Positions 60,501 through 63,454 of a stretch of DNA of 64,000 bases are shown here, one piece after another; position 1 is the first letter of the stretch; each line of letters begins with the position of its first letter. The notes below the pieces were generated by a model, which made no database searches, was not told the origin of the DNA, and saw only the letters and a program-made list of their open reading frames with translations. Source of the stretch: Bugula neritina. Lineage: Eukaryota > Bryozoa > Gymnolaemata > Cheilostomatida > Bugulidae. The DNA is taken from assembly GCA_964035545.1 (NCBI GenBank), contig OZ037767.1, forward strand, positions 2,922,680 through 2,986,679, given 5' to 3'. The translations under genes and the position numbers were made by a program.

Positions 60501-63454
60501 GTCCTTAATAATATAGTATAAAGTTAATAATATAAATATAGTATATAGTTTAGGGCATACTAAATATAGTAAATATAGTAAATATAGTAATATATAGTAA
60601 TATATAATAAATATAGTAATATATGGTAATATATAGTACTATATAGTAATATATAGCTGATAATATAGCCTATAGCTGATGATACAGTAAATTTATGTAG
60701 CCAACTGCCCATCTGGAAGTGAGCACAACTCTGTCTCAGACTCCTGTGAACCTTGCCCCAGAGGTTACTACAGAGACATGACCTCTGGTACTTACTACTG
60801 TGAAGAGTGTCCTGGAAATATGACGAATGCTGAAGCCGGGTCCGCATCATGTAACGTCGGTGAGTTTGGAGGGTGGCTGTAGACTTCATTGTGTCACTCG
60901 GTGCATATGTACTGCCAGTTTTAGTAGAGCTACACTCTACTCTACTTTCAGCTCTTGTCAGATGGTTTGAAACAAGTAGTTATTTCATATACTACTTAGT
61001 TTTACTGAATCATAAACTATTTTTTCAAGAAAGATAATTTCATCATAACTGCACTTGACTAGCTGTGTGTGAAAAAAACCTTTTCAAGTTGTACCTGCGT
61101 GTATAAATAGGTATGTAATCAAATACTTCAAATATTGTGTTGGTTTGCTATACTCTAAGTTTTGGCTAAACTTTATTGTGACAACGCAATGATTATAAGG
61201 CTTTCTATTTGTTTATAGATTTTCTGTTTTTCAAGACATGGACCGTCGCGTTAAGGCACATGATTCACATATAACTGTGGTTTGTAGAGATCTGTGATGC
61301 GGGTCAATACGCTAAAGAGGAGAGTGGTGTATACGCCTGCACTGACTGCGAGATTGGTAAATACCAGGCGGACCGTGGTCAGTTTGAGTGCGTAGGCTGT
61401 GGCGAGGGCTACACCACGGAGGAAGAGGGGTCAAAGGACGAGCAAAGTTGCATCAGCATACCCACCTGTGAGAACAAGTCACCCTGCACCCACCAGAAGC
61501 ACTCTTGTGAGCTTGTCAACGGAGCACCTGTGTGCTCGTGTCCCACAGCCTATACTCAGCAGCAAGTTGGGGAGACCTACACCTGTACCCGTATGTACTG
61601 CTTTATGCTTGGAACAACGAGTTGAATCCAATGTGCTGTGGTATCTAAAGTCTGAAATTCAATAGCTGAAAAGAATGTGCTATGCAATTATTCAACTGTC
61701 GTTTGAAATAGAATAACGAGTTTTTCTGTATTACTGGTGGCTGACTTAATGTTCAATTGTCAATCATTGTAATAATGGAGGACTTTGTATTTGTTTGAAC
61801 CAATCCCGTGTTGCATATGCACACTGTGTCTTGAGTAGTTAGAGTATATCAAATAGGTAGCCTAACTTCCTGTTGTATTTCCTTTCTCAGATATCTGCTT
61901 AGAGACATCTGGTGGTAGTTTCTGCCAGAATAATGGCGTCTGTAACGACTACGTAGATGACCTGCTTTTGGCATGCACCTGCACTGATGGGTGGGAAGGA
62001 ACCAACTGTACTACTGAAGCAGGTACATATTTTTACTCTCTTTTGGTATAGGGGGTAGTATATAGCTCTGTATATTACTATATATGTGTGCCTAAATAGT
62101 ATATTGTATACTTTGTATTTATCATTATGTGTATCTAGTTATAATACACCATATAACTTTGTAGATTATTATGTGTGTAAATAATGCAGTGCTCCCTCCA
62201 TATCTCACTAAGCTGTGGGTCCCCGAACATCATTTCGTGAGATAGTAGAATACTAAATTTAACTCACTGATCCGTTAAATTGAGCCATTTTGTTTTCATA
62301 CACACATACATAAGCAAAAAACCAGAGGTCCAAGCCCTTCTCGTGACCCATGGACTATCGTGAGAAAAGGAACCATGAGATACAGAGGAAGCACTCTATA
62401 TTATGTGGGTGTAGGTAATGTATATTATATAACTTGGTTTGTATATTTCATTTATAGCCGGTTCTAGACGAGCTCCGAGAACTACACTTATTATTGTTGG
62501 TGTTGTGTCAGGAGTTGTGCTCCTTGCTGTCATCGGGGCAGTGGCGTATGCATTCTGTAAAAGGTGAGTTCGGAGTTGTCTGCATTTGAACAGAGGATTA
62601 CTTTTACAAAATCTTTTAAACATGAATACTTAGTTATGTCAAAATGTGGTAAATTAGTGGATATATAAAGAAACATGCCTAGGCAATTCAGTGCATAAAA
62701 ATTAATTACGTTAAAATAATAAAAACTGTATAATGTCACATTGCACAATAACATATTAATTAATGGTAGTTTATTGTCTTAGCAGCCTATAGTAACTATA
62801 TGACTGAAGTTTTTTCTATGAGCATTGAGTCATGTTTTGAGTAGAAAGATGAAAATCTGCTGAAAATCATTTAATTTTATGTTGTTTTGAAGAATGTTGG
62901 TATTATTCTGCAGCATTATATTACTTGTATTATATTACTTGTATTATATTACTTGTATTATATTACTTGTATTACGTTGTATCTGACAATATTTCAGCTC
63001 TGGTAAGCCAAAACTGTCCAGTGAGAAGATGTATTTATCTGAACCACAGTACCTAGATCCTACACAGATGGCTGGAATACCTATTTACAACACACACCAA
63101 CCTAACAGGCTCATGCTACGAGATGTTGAGGAGTTTTCTCCCCGAGGTAAATGCTCAAGAAAGAAGCCGATTGGCTAAACCTCTTATTCTATGATCTAGT
63201 AGCATTTGTATGAGACAATGTATGTTTGGTTGCTGTTGCTCTGTGCATATTACTTTACTGAGTTTTTCAACTGTTAGTGTAGTACTGAAACTGTACTAGA
63301 TTCTCCCCTAAATTACCTTTTTGTAATTACTAGATGATATTAAGAATATAATGTTATATTTTTGGGAGAATTTAAGTTGGTGCTGTAACAAATCATAACA
63401 AATTTCTTGTTGAATACAGGACGACCTCTCCATGATTCCTATGTCATTCAATAA
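18715..63454 (+). CDS. Gene B: giant SVEP1-like modular transmembrane protein (76 exons)
   Basis: Whole-gene entry; exon coordinates are in the domain entries below. The coding total is 12033 nt, 4010 residues plus stop. Order: signal peptide, C-type lectin (19-180), CUB x3 (198-578), sushi x4 (579-873), EGF x2, sushi-type x4 (977-1247), HYR x2 (1248-1441), Cys-rich module, unassigned beta-rich block, GCC2/GCC3-type x4 (1650-1843), about 12 EGF (1844-2382), LamG/pentraxin-like (2387-2603), HYR, second lectin-like, sushi, Arg-rich module, KRRKR site (2955-2959), GCC2/GCC3-type x14 (3041 to about 3820), EGF x2, transmembrane helix (about 3925-3946), 64-residue tail. The sushi-HYR-HYR-Cys-rich-EGF-pentraxin core parallels SVEP1/polydom, an extracellular adhesion protein. 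The lectin-CUB head and membrane anchor differ, so I give no symbol. Likely role: cell-surface adhesion or recognition; ligand unknown. Confidence 0.88.
20074..23951 (+). CDS. Gene B exons 2-5: C-type lectin-like domain 1
   Basis: Exons 20074-20092 (19-nt microexon, GDDCPK), 22282-22363, 22927-23015, 23652-23951; about residues 18-180. Lectin signatures: CFRYEKHKRSYEDAQEDC, SEGANLAWIS, FWMGAR, YECVMLK, LEWELKKC and YLCEL. EPN/QPD and WND sugar/Ca2+ motifs are missing. Two long charged insertions occur: an acidic loop rich in Asp (around 23682-23720) and a Lys/Gly/His loop (around 23826-23870). The exon 4 acceptor at 22926 was chosen because it alone gives the phase and the C-x-x-x-GANLA spacing. 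Confidence 0.87.
20161..21334. mobile_element. hAT-like non-autonomous fold-back element with 8-bp TSD
   Basis: The element spans 20169-21326 (1158 bp). Termini are CAGGGTTGGGGT and its exact reverse complement, flanked by identical 8-bp GTAACAAC at 20161-20168 and 21327-21334. Both ends carry subterminal AATTACAATT-type repeats. The internal arms (about 20400-20640 and 20850-21060) are also inverted copies of each other, so nearly the whole element can fold into a hairpin. 8-bp duplications and CAGGG termini fit the hAT superfamily. No transposase is encoded. It lies in gene B intron 2. Confidence 0.9.
23105..23350 (+). repeat. AT-rich minisatellite, about 30-bp unit
   Basis: Copies of TAATATATTGCATTATATATAAACA in the intron between lectin exons 4 and 5. 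Confidence 0.88.
24239..24936 (+). CDS. Gene B exons 6-7: CUB domain 1
   Basis: Exons 24239-24447 (ends phase 0) and 24717-24936; about residues 181-323. A short Cys-rich lead (FYCGGVGC, ECYENPPTQSC) precedes the CUB fold: TGYNSGKYPENSVCIYQL, FILKLE, FDVF, DFIEIYVG, RVVFSTNNQMVI, GRGFSVT. The intron inside the CUB is phase 0, as in CUB 2 and CUB 3. Confidence 0.88.
25364..26204 (+). CDS. Gene B exons 8-9: CUB domain 2
   Basis: Exons 25364-25527 and 25976-26204; about residues 324-454. YITSPGFDSNIGELPSYSAS, WRIEV, IIIELDVETRL, DSVLEILGV, VLRYKTGSGAHW and SRGFKIGVAV follow the CUB pattern. Most disulfide Cys are missing. The intron after exon 9 starts with a tandem copy of its own donor. Confidence 0.82.
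26205..26400 (+). repeat. 35-bp tandem array starting on the exon 9 donor
   Basis: Units beginning GTAAGTCTGCTACTGTGTCA start at 26205, 26240, 26275, 26310, 26345 and 26380 (last partial). The first unit begins at the first base of the intron, so each unit contains a full GTAAGT donor motif. Confidence 0.95.
26695..27997 (+). CDS. Gene B exons 10-12: CUB domain 3
   Basis: Exons 26695-26763, 27407-27534, 27823-27997; about residues 455-578. NCQQVFSEDAGMVSSPGYG, YPVNYACTYTISV, FSFWFDKDF and GFKLRYSK give a CUB-like course. It is split by an extra intron compared with CUB 1 and 2. The last donor is GTTGGT. Confidence 0.78.
26775..27050 (+). repeat. TTATATTATG-type AT-rich satellite
   Basis: Degenerate 10-15-bp TA-rich units fill the start of the intron after exon 10. 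Confidence 0.85.
28176..28400 (+). CDS. Gene B exon 13: sushi (CCP) domain 1
   Basis: About residues 579-653. DCPLLEV, VEIVCESGYEF, IECLWGGLW, IPQCQ: four Cys, the Gly-Tyr after the second Cys and a Trp before the fourth, as in CCP modules. Phase 1 in and out. Confidence 0.88.
28463..28665 (-). mobile_element. tRNA-derived SINE copy
   Basis: On the minus strand the sequence near 28665-28600 has a tRNA-like A-box region (GGTTAGACAGCTGGCCTAGT) and a degenerate B box. The body (GGCACAGGAGAAATTGTGAC, TGAATGCTC) matches the copy at 5335-5515. It lies between exons 13 and 14. Confidence 0.6.
28710..28883 (+). CDS. Gene B exon 14: sushi domain 2
   Basis: About residues 654-711. VYCGLPPAIISG, VVTYECFDGLNLLG, STCQADKTWSTPPRC: a canonical CCP with all four Cys and the Trp. 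Confidence 0.93.
28905..29095 (+). repeat. 21-bp minisatellite next to the exon 14 donor
   Basis: Copies of ATGCTATATCTACTATACTAC begin about 25 bp into the intron. Confidence 0.92.
29391..29402 (+). CDS. Gene B exon 15: 12-nt microexon (APSG linker)
   Basis: CTCCATCTGGTG lies between TTTTGAACAG and GTAAGC, phase 1 in and out. It would insert four linker residues between sushi 2 and 3. Skipping it keeps the frame, so it could be alternative or spurious. Confidence 0.5.
29898..30104 (+). CDS. Gene B exon 16: sushi domain 3
   Basis: About residues 716-784. VNCTLEQPGDG, VVELKCIDGYKV, IYCNQDFDWSGELGTCE. Four Cys plus Trp; two potential N-glycosylation sites. Confidence 0.9.
30728..31394 (+). 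CDS. Gene B exons 17-18: sushi domain 4
   Basis: Exons 30728-30885 (ends phase 0) and 31286-31394; about residues 785-873. HCPFVPVMDGIM, ATVWCKPGYVINN, VSCGADRSFDDVPVC. It has an enlarged first loop and is split by an internal phase 0 intron, unlike the single-exon sushi modules. Confidence 0.85.
31830..31949 (+). CDS. Gene B exon 19: EGF-like domain (Ca-binding type)
   Basis: About residues 874-913. DYDECKTNTSSCEMHCHNTPGSYYCSC...GTC: six Cys, with the D-x-D/N-E-C start and GSYYC typical of EGF_CA. Confidence 0.92.
32301..32489 (+). CDS. Gene B exon 20: EGF-like domain with long loop
   Basis: About residues 914-976. GCEANSDACDQKC, FKCSCDPPYAL, SCV: EGF-like with a roughly 25-residue insertion before the last Cys. 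Confidence 0.82.
32801..33031 (+). CDS. Gene B exon 21: sushi domain 5
   Basis: About residues 977-1053. QCPLEDI, VTVLCARGYTYPDG, FHCTFDGWRD, AECSQ: CCP pattern with an enlarged first half. Confidence 0.85.
33422..33583 (+). CDS. Gene B exon 22: short Cys-rich module (degenerate sushi?)
   Basis: About residues 1054-1107. Four Cys (VICPAF, QTCPYPF, SSCDLD, VLCP) but no Trp and no GY after Cys 2. Its position between CCP modules suggests a degenerate one. Confidence 0.7.
33722..33913 (+). CDS. Gene B exon 23: sushi domain
   Basis: About residues 1108-1171. DCGPPDQEQ, LNCSFEFQCDGG, ITCMADGKWNYSSIYC. The donor GTCCGA is weak beyond GT, but it keeps phase 1 and reading on gives a stop within 15 codons. 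Confidence 0.83.
34577..34804 (+). CDS. Gene B exon 24: sushi domain
   Basis: About residues 1172-1247. TCQDPGTVFGTYR, KIYYDCINPGYTLSSGG, TSCDGS, LFECI: CCP-like with four Cys; Trp replaced by aromatic residues. Confidence 0.83.
34905..35030 (+). repeat. About 32-bp minisatellite with CTGCAGGT units
   Basis: Four to five units containing CATGTCACTGCAGGTGCTAG; each carries a CAG|GT string resembling both splice sites. Confidence 0.85.
35203..35634 (+). CDS. Gene B exons 25-26: HYR domain 1
   Basis: Exons 35203-35334 and 35500-35634; about residues 1248-1336. YCPSQIEVF, SPLFTDNAG, LNVSFTAYDFVGSS, PCSIQFIVV. The T-A-x-D-x-x-G...C-x-I-x-F-x-V ending is characteristic of HYR, an Ig-like adhesion module. 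Confidence 0.83.
35998..36437 (+). CDS. Gene B exons 27-28: HYR domain 2
   Basis: Exons 35998-36062 (ends phase 0) and 36188-36437; about residues 1337-1441. DPTPPTIQC start, then ASSAYEYVEVEMSTAD, and a TAECQVVVV ending like C-x-V/F-x-V. The tandem HYR pair and its place before Cys-rich modules match SVEP1. Confidence 0.75.
36549..36755 (+). CDS. Gene B exon 29: Cys-rich module after the HYR pair
   Basis: About residues 1442-1510. Six Cys (LCDIQ, RTCVELE, ECNYTCQQPNG, STCSNS, YDCV). It is probably sushi-related but has extra Cys. Confidence 0.72.
37267..38237 (+). CDS. Gene B exons 30-31: unassigned beta-rich block
   Basis: Exons 37267-37466 (ends phase 0) and 38021-38237; about residues 1511-1649. 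Few Cys and alternating hydrophobic strands (FTAHLVLQVPRP, EDIVIYTQL, PTIVLIPKSGEEGTEIIC). I do not recognise the family. It joins the HYR region to the first Cys-rich repeat array. Confidence 0.75.
38443..38589 (+). CDS. Gene B exon 32: GCC2/GCC3-type repeat 1
   Basis: About residues 1650-1698. NCPAGTFLDEGDCKACPIG, TLCEQCPENYTT, GVC: the C-P-x-G-x-Y/F, C-x-x-C-P-x-G-x-F, C-x-x-C pattern of GCC2/GCC3 (ephrin-receptor-like) modules. Confidence 0.9.
38948..39103 (+). CDS. Gene B exon 33: GCC2/GCC3-type repeat 2
   Basis: About residues 1699-1750. FCGEGYVSD, YPCSPCPVNHYS, THCEMCPSGT, DSCR. Confidence 0.88.
39104..39310 (+). repeat. About 20-bp minisatellite near the exon 33 donor
   Basis: Copies of CTGTACATACATTCACCTAC starting about 40 bp after the donor. 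Confidence 0.85.
39375..40305 (+). CDS. Gene B exons 34-35: GCC2/GCC3-type repeats 3-4 and Cys-rich tail
   Basis: Exons 39375-39489 (ends phase 2) and 40142-40305; about residues 1751-1843. KCAAGTYSYDGY, GECRECPVNFF, TECIRCNDTDYTNG, then a Cys-rich segment (YTDCPND, ANCSNSFSC, FFCSLGC). The second unit departs from the repeat pattern. This is the only phase 2 junction in either repeat array. Confidence 0.82.
39830..39917 (-). mobile_element. tRNA-like SINE remnant
   Basis: Minus-strand GTGGTGTAATTGGTTAGCGA (A-box-like) and GTGGTTTGAATCCCAGTG (B-box-like). It sits inside an ACTAGTAATACTACTGAT-type repeat that continues on both sides (39735-39830, 39940-40090). Anticodon and T stems do not pair well, so it is not a functional tRNA. 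Confidence 0.5.
40647..40754 (+). CDS. Gene B exon 36: EGF-like module
   Basis: About residues 1844-1879. ICNLPTTPC, NSCDPRGTIDC, GKCVCNS: six Cys in a laminin-EGF-like spacing. Confidence 0.8.
40999..41522. mobile_element. 524-bp inverted-repeat element (MITE-like)
   Basis: The left end (CAGCTGGCTAGTGTTAAGTTGC, then ATTTACACCTC) matches the reverse complement of the right end (CAGCCAGAGTAAAGTTGCGT, then TTATACCTC) with several mismatches, giving about 30-bp imperfect inverted termini. No coding capacity. No clear target-site duplication was found, so the superfamily is open. A related single end occurs near 4216-4242. Confidence 0.65.
41524..41696 (+). repeat. 4 x about 41-bp array ending on the exon 37 acceptor
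   Basis: Units contain ACTAGTCACTGTATACTCTA followed by TCTGTTAGATTA. The last unit mutates to TCTGCATACAG and ends at the splice acceptor 41696. Confidence 0.9.
41697..42362 (+). CDS. Gene B exons 37-38: two EGF-like domains
   Basis: Exons 41697-41850 (ends phase 2) and 42220-42362; about residues 1880-1978. First: FCEVMR, NCENGGEAF, VCLCGGPWSGKNC. Second: DKCDASPAPC, AECVSE, CECTMGYTGYDC. The intron splits the first domain just before its last Cys. Confidence 0.87.
42636..42884 (+). CDS. Gene B exon 39: EGF-like domain plus partial EGF
   Basis: About residues 1979-2061. GCISSPCMNGGTC, FTCMCPPGFSGSLC is canonical. EDECEKISCG, SACVDE, TYCF follows but loses the last Cys pair. Confidence 0.87.
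43365..44156 (+). CDS. Gene B exons 40-41: three EGF-like domains
   Basis: Exons 43365-43561 (ends phase 0) and 43977-44156; about residues 2062-2187. YCEAHNIECENDGEC, YRCVCSDIYDGQHC; FCEDDPCGNGAC, YTCNCTTGYIFDDMTC; VDECDENDDLC, GSYYCMCDEEHAGKHC. The DVDEC motif suggests Ca2+ binding. A phase 0 intron divides the middle EGF. Confidence 0.88.
43683..43735. mobile_element. SINE-related fragment
   Basis: TATAGTCGCTATCCTTGTGA followed by GAACCCC closely matches 28471-28498 at one edge of the SINE copy there; only this fragment is present. Confidence 0.4.
44441..44543 (+). CDS. Gene B exon 42: EGF-like domain
   Basis: About residues 2188-2221. NINECLTKPC, SACLDSD, YECFCQANLTG, closed by NC in exon 43. 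Confidence 0.88.
44689..44910 (+). CDS. Gene B exon 43: two EGF-like domains
   Basis: About residues 2222-2295. NLCEDQCQGDSTC, YVCQCRLPSYGRHC, then NICEVEKPCVYGGVC, FTCVDCDSG. The donor is GTTAGT. Confidence 0.87.
45090..45300 (+). repeat. 24-bp minisatellite
   Basis: Copies of ACTGTAGTAGCAACTGTAGC plus AATT in the intron after exon 43. It reads open in one frame, but that is a repeat artefact. Confidence 0.9.
45563..45679 (+). CDS. Gene B exon 44: EGF-like domain
   Basis: About residues 2296-2334. GFYGDAC closes the previous EGF; NECIDNPCENGGSC, YTCTCPP opens the next. The exon border falls inside the domain after CPP, as in exon 45. Confidence 0.9.
45850..45993 (+). CDS. Gene B exon 45: EGF-like domain
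   Basis: About residues 2335-2382. GFIGDHC, DPCSADPCIGSATC, YKCVCPPGRVGSAC. Confidence 0.9.
46200..46350 (+). repeat. AGTGTATAGTA-type minisatellite
   Basis: Units of about 20-40 bp (AAGTGTATAGTACATTAAGTG) end about 15 bp before the microexon 46 acceptor. Confidence 0.8.
46365..46376 (+). CDS. Gene B exon 46: 12-nt microexon (IDE linker)
   Basis: CAATTGATGAAG between GTGTTTTAG and GTATGC, phase 1 in and out. It adds four residues between the last EGF and the LamG-like domain. Optional for the frame. Confidence 0.45.
47195..49156 (+). CDS. Gene B exons 47-50: laminin-G/pentraxin-like domain
   Basis: Exons 47195-47369 (ends phase 2), 47771-47986 (phase 2), 48234-48358, 49022-49156; about residues 2387-2603. 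WTITRFTLSTWVRL is the typical entry strand of concanavalin-A-like LamG/pentraxin folds; YWAFYAVSV, TTLSVSTDG, LNIEVSPDRNFVGYC and YLWAGAAFTRSEL follow. The position after the EGF array fits SVEP1's pentraxin domain. The C-terminal part (KVEFLHYFW, PFCEV, KACIICDDD) may be a separate extension. Confidence 0.8.
49402..50058 (+). CDS. Gene B exons 51-52: HYR domain 3
   Basis: Exons 49402-49542 and 49966-50058; about residues 2604-2681. ECPKDIVVTTSARSVQVTWD, PNIKPG, LGLGKHKVRYSASK, KCDFNIYVR: the best HYR match in the protein (C-P-x-D-I, V-x-W, G-x-H-x-V-x-Y-x-A, C-x-F-x-I-x-V). Confidence 0.9.
50080..50155 (+). repeat. (TTTG)n microsatellite
   Basis: TTTG/TCTG tetranucleotide run about 20 bp downstream of the exon 52 donor. 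Confidence 0.95.
50701..51259 (+). CDS. Gene B exons 53-54: degenerate C-type lectin-like domain 2
   Basis: Exons 50701-50802 and 51047-51259; about residues 2682-2786. GCEGIVYNSRC, ITKAEAEFRCKSFGG, PVDIVD, PQCVSL, LECTQAIGVVC keep the lectin Cys framework and the T-x-x-A...C-x-x-x-GG helix. Ca2+/sugar motifs and most Trp are missing. The exon 53 donor GTTCGC is weak but required by phase and by the GG motif. Confidence 0.75.
51518..51715 (+). CDS. Gene B exon 55: sushi domain
   Basis: About residues 2787-2852. SCVLPRIP, YKIECKDADARL, ITCYPEGNWDTNFGSSLPSC: four Cys and the Trp. Confidence 0.88.
52072..52284 (+). CDS. Gene B exon 56: Arg-rich basic module
   Basis: About residues 2853-2923. 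Fourteen Arg and one Lys in 71 residues with no Asp or Glu (FRRIRYRVKIRMSFRFRM). There is a single Cys. I do not recognise the family. Positioned just before the protease site, it could bind polyanions or interact with the acidic stretch in exons 57-58; this is inference. Confidence 0.78.
52657..52816 (+). CDS. Gene B exon 57: Cys-rich segment with KRRKR furin-type site
   Basis: About residues 2924-2976. FCCDDPRNC, SSCGLRS, SCRCGLFGG, then KRRKR at 52749-52763 followed by NTDDG and an acidic run. RRKR matches the proprotein convertase consensus R-X-K/R-R. Ends phase 2. Confidence 0.82.
53175..53365 (+). CDS. Gene B exon 58: acidic post-cleavage segment and start of the stalk
   Basis: About residues 2977-3040. 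An acidic, Cys-free stretch (LDPDDIDLSAAEILTAAVAS) leads into NCPEGFEVVDDEC, the first Cys of the repeat array. It would form the new N-terminus region of the membrane fragment after cleavage at KRRKR. Confidence 0.8.
53733..53891 (+). CDS. Gene B exon 59: GCC2/GCC3-type stalk repeat 1
   Basis: PCPEGTYWTTNGTCEFC, ATECIPCDGDS, DEC. Phase 1 in and out. Confidence 0.9.
53892..54128 (+). repeat. 22-bp tandem array starting on the exon 59 donor
   Basis: About eleven copies of TATAATGTGTTTACCTGCGT plus GG; the first copy begins with the donor GTAATGTG. Confidence 0.95.
54536..54697 (+). CDS. Gene B exon 60: stalk repeat 2
   Basis: VEAPAGSFYNEIS, ELCPRGTYQSEPGQLSC, EPCPPSTN, DQC. The first Cys of the repeat is replaced. 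Confidence 0.88.
55023..55128 (+). repeat. 29-bp tandem repeat, about 4 copies
   Basis: TTAGTACACTCAGTCAGTGA plus CTCTGTTTG at 55023, 55052, 55081 and 55110, just upstream of exon 61. Confidence 0.93.
55167..55331 (+). CDS. Gene B exon 61: stalk repeat 3
   Basis: ECPSGSRYSSADGICVLC, YYRDEALDVACVKCPDG, NNC. Confidence 0.9.
55449..55610 (+). CDS. Gene B exon 62: stalk repeat 4
   Basis: DCDIGEYRNETINVCMGCPR, GTFQNETRQTECMACGGNET, SDC. Several N-x-T/S sites. Confidence 0.9.
56224..56397 (+). CDS. Gene B exon 63: stalk repeat 5
   Basis: ICPDGYEEAANSSCSLCEVG, KMCTECGGYWTT, SQC. Confidence 0.9.
56659..56832 (+). CDS. Gene B exon 64: stalk repeat 6
   Basis: ACPEGLQANSTMDGCEECPV, GTYSDGY, QSCSACDSLGHYTT, DDC. 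Confidence 0.9.
57073..57575 (+). repeat. (GACT)n / (TTAC)n microsatellite, about 500 bp
   Basis: Alternating blocks of GACT and TTAC tetranucleotides kept in one 4-bp register, in the intron before exon 65 and ending about 75 bp before its acceptor. Confidence 0.97.
57650..57838 (+). CDS. Gene B exon 65: stalk repeat 7
   Basis: SCPNAGEETNRAGNSCVPCV, GFYAESGEHICSSCNTKD, DNC. Confidence 0.88.
58162..58350 (+). CDS. Gene B exon 66: stalk repeat 8
   Basis: FCAAGYKRDN, MCVECPTGFYQDQNG, VCTPCPLT, EDC. Confidence 0.9.
58824..58982 (+). CDS. Gene B exon 67: stalk repeat 9
   Basis: TCPPGQQDINDTCQQCPMGT, EKCTPCGFQL, SDC. Confidence 0.9.
59030..59190 (+). repeat. About 33-bp minisatellite, 4-5 copies
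   Basis: Units of ATATATTAACATACGTGGTG plus ATTATATAGT near the start of the intron after exon 67. Confidence 0.9.
59355..59528 (+). CDS. Gene B exon 68: stalk repeat 10
   Basis: ICDEGYYANGTNCTECPVGF, SDCTPCSSINGY, DAC. Confidence 0.9.
59771..59929 (+). CDS. Gene B exon 69: stalk repeat 11
   Basis: VCSPGYAKNETLGCTICPAD, TYDNGTNYCVPCDDSF, SAC. Confidence 0.9.
60176..60337 (+). CDS. Gene B exon 70: stalk repeat 12
   Basis: RCGAGEQTIPANTSACEPCP, STCTPCDGSKET, NDC. Confidence 0.9.
60701..60859 (+). CDS. Gene B exon 71: stalk repeat 13
   Basis: NCPSGSEHNSVSDSCEPCPR, GYYRDM, YYCEECPGNMTN, ASC. The preceding intron is an ATATAGTAA-type AT repeat (about 60540-60660). Confidence 0.9.
61288..61590 (+). 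CDS. Gene B exon 72: stalk repeat 14 plus EGF-like domain
   Basis: About residues 3770-3870. ICDAGQYAKEE, YACTDCEIGKYQADRGQFEC, VGCGEGYTT, SC, followed in the same exon by an EGF-like CENKSPCTHQKHSC, VCSCPTAYTQ, YTC. It is the only fused exon of the stalk. Confidence 0.88.
61891..62022 (+). CDS. Gene B exon 73: membrane-proximal EGF-like domain
   Basis: About residues 3871-3914. ICLETSGGSFCQNNGVC, LACTCTDGWEGTNC: six Cys. Confidence 0.92.
62187..62397. mobile_element. About 210-bp inverted-repeat element (MITE-like)
   Basis: The left end CAGTGCTCCCTCCATATCTC and the reverse complement of the right end GAGTGCTTCCTCTGTATCTC match at most positions. The flanking 8-mers AAATAATG and ATATTATG are similar but not identical, so a decayed hAT-type duplication is possible. 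In the intron before the transmembrane exon. Confidence 0.55.
62458..62563 (+). CDS. Gene B exon 74: transmembrane helix
   Basis: About residues 3915-3949. A basic, Pro-containing juxtamembrane piece (SRRAPRTT) precedes LIIVGVVSGVVLLAVIGAVA and then YAFCK, a hydrophobic segment of about 22 residues with small-residue GxxxG-like spacing (VGVVSG). The Cys and Lys at its inner end mark the cytosolic boundary. Type I topology follows from the signal peptide. Ends phase 2. Confidence 0.93.
62912..62975 (+). repeat. 14-bp repeat, about 4 copies
   Basis: TATTATATTACTTG units about 25 bp before the exon 75 acceptor. Confidence 0.9.
62998..63454 (+). CDS. Gene B exons 75-76: cytoplasmic tail and stop
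   Basis: Exons 62998-63146 and 63420-63454; residues 3950-4010, stop TAA at 63452-63454. The tail holds several Tyr in acidic or Pro contexts (MYLSEPQYLDP, PIYNTH, SYVIQ end) that could be phosphorylated and bind SH2/PTB proteins, a SPRGRP stretch and no kinase domain. The C-terminus is hydrophobic but not a classical class I PDZ ligand. Confidence 0.88.
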
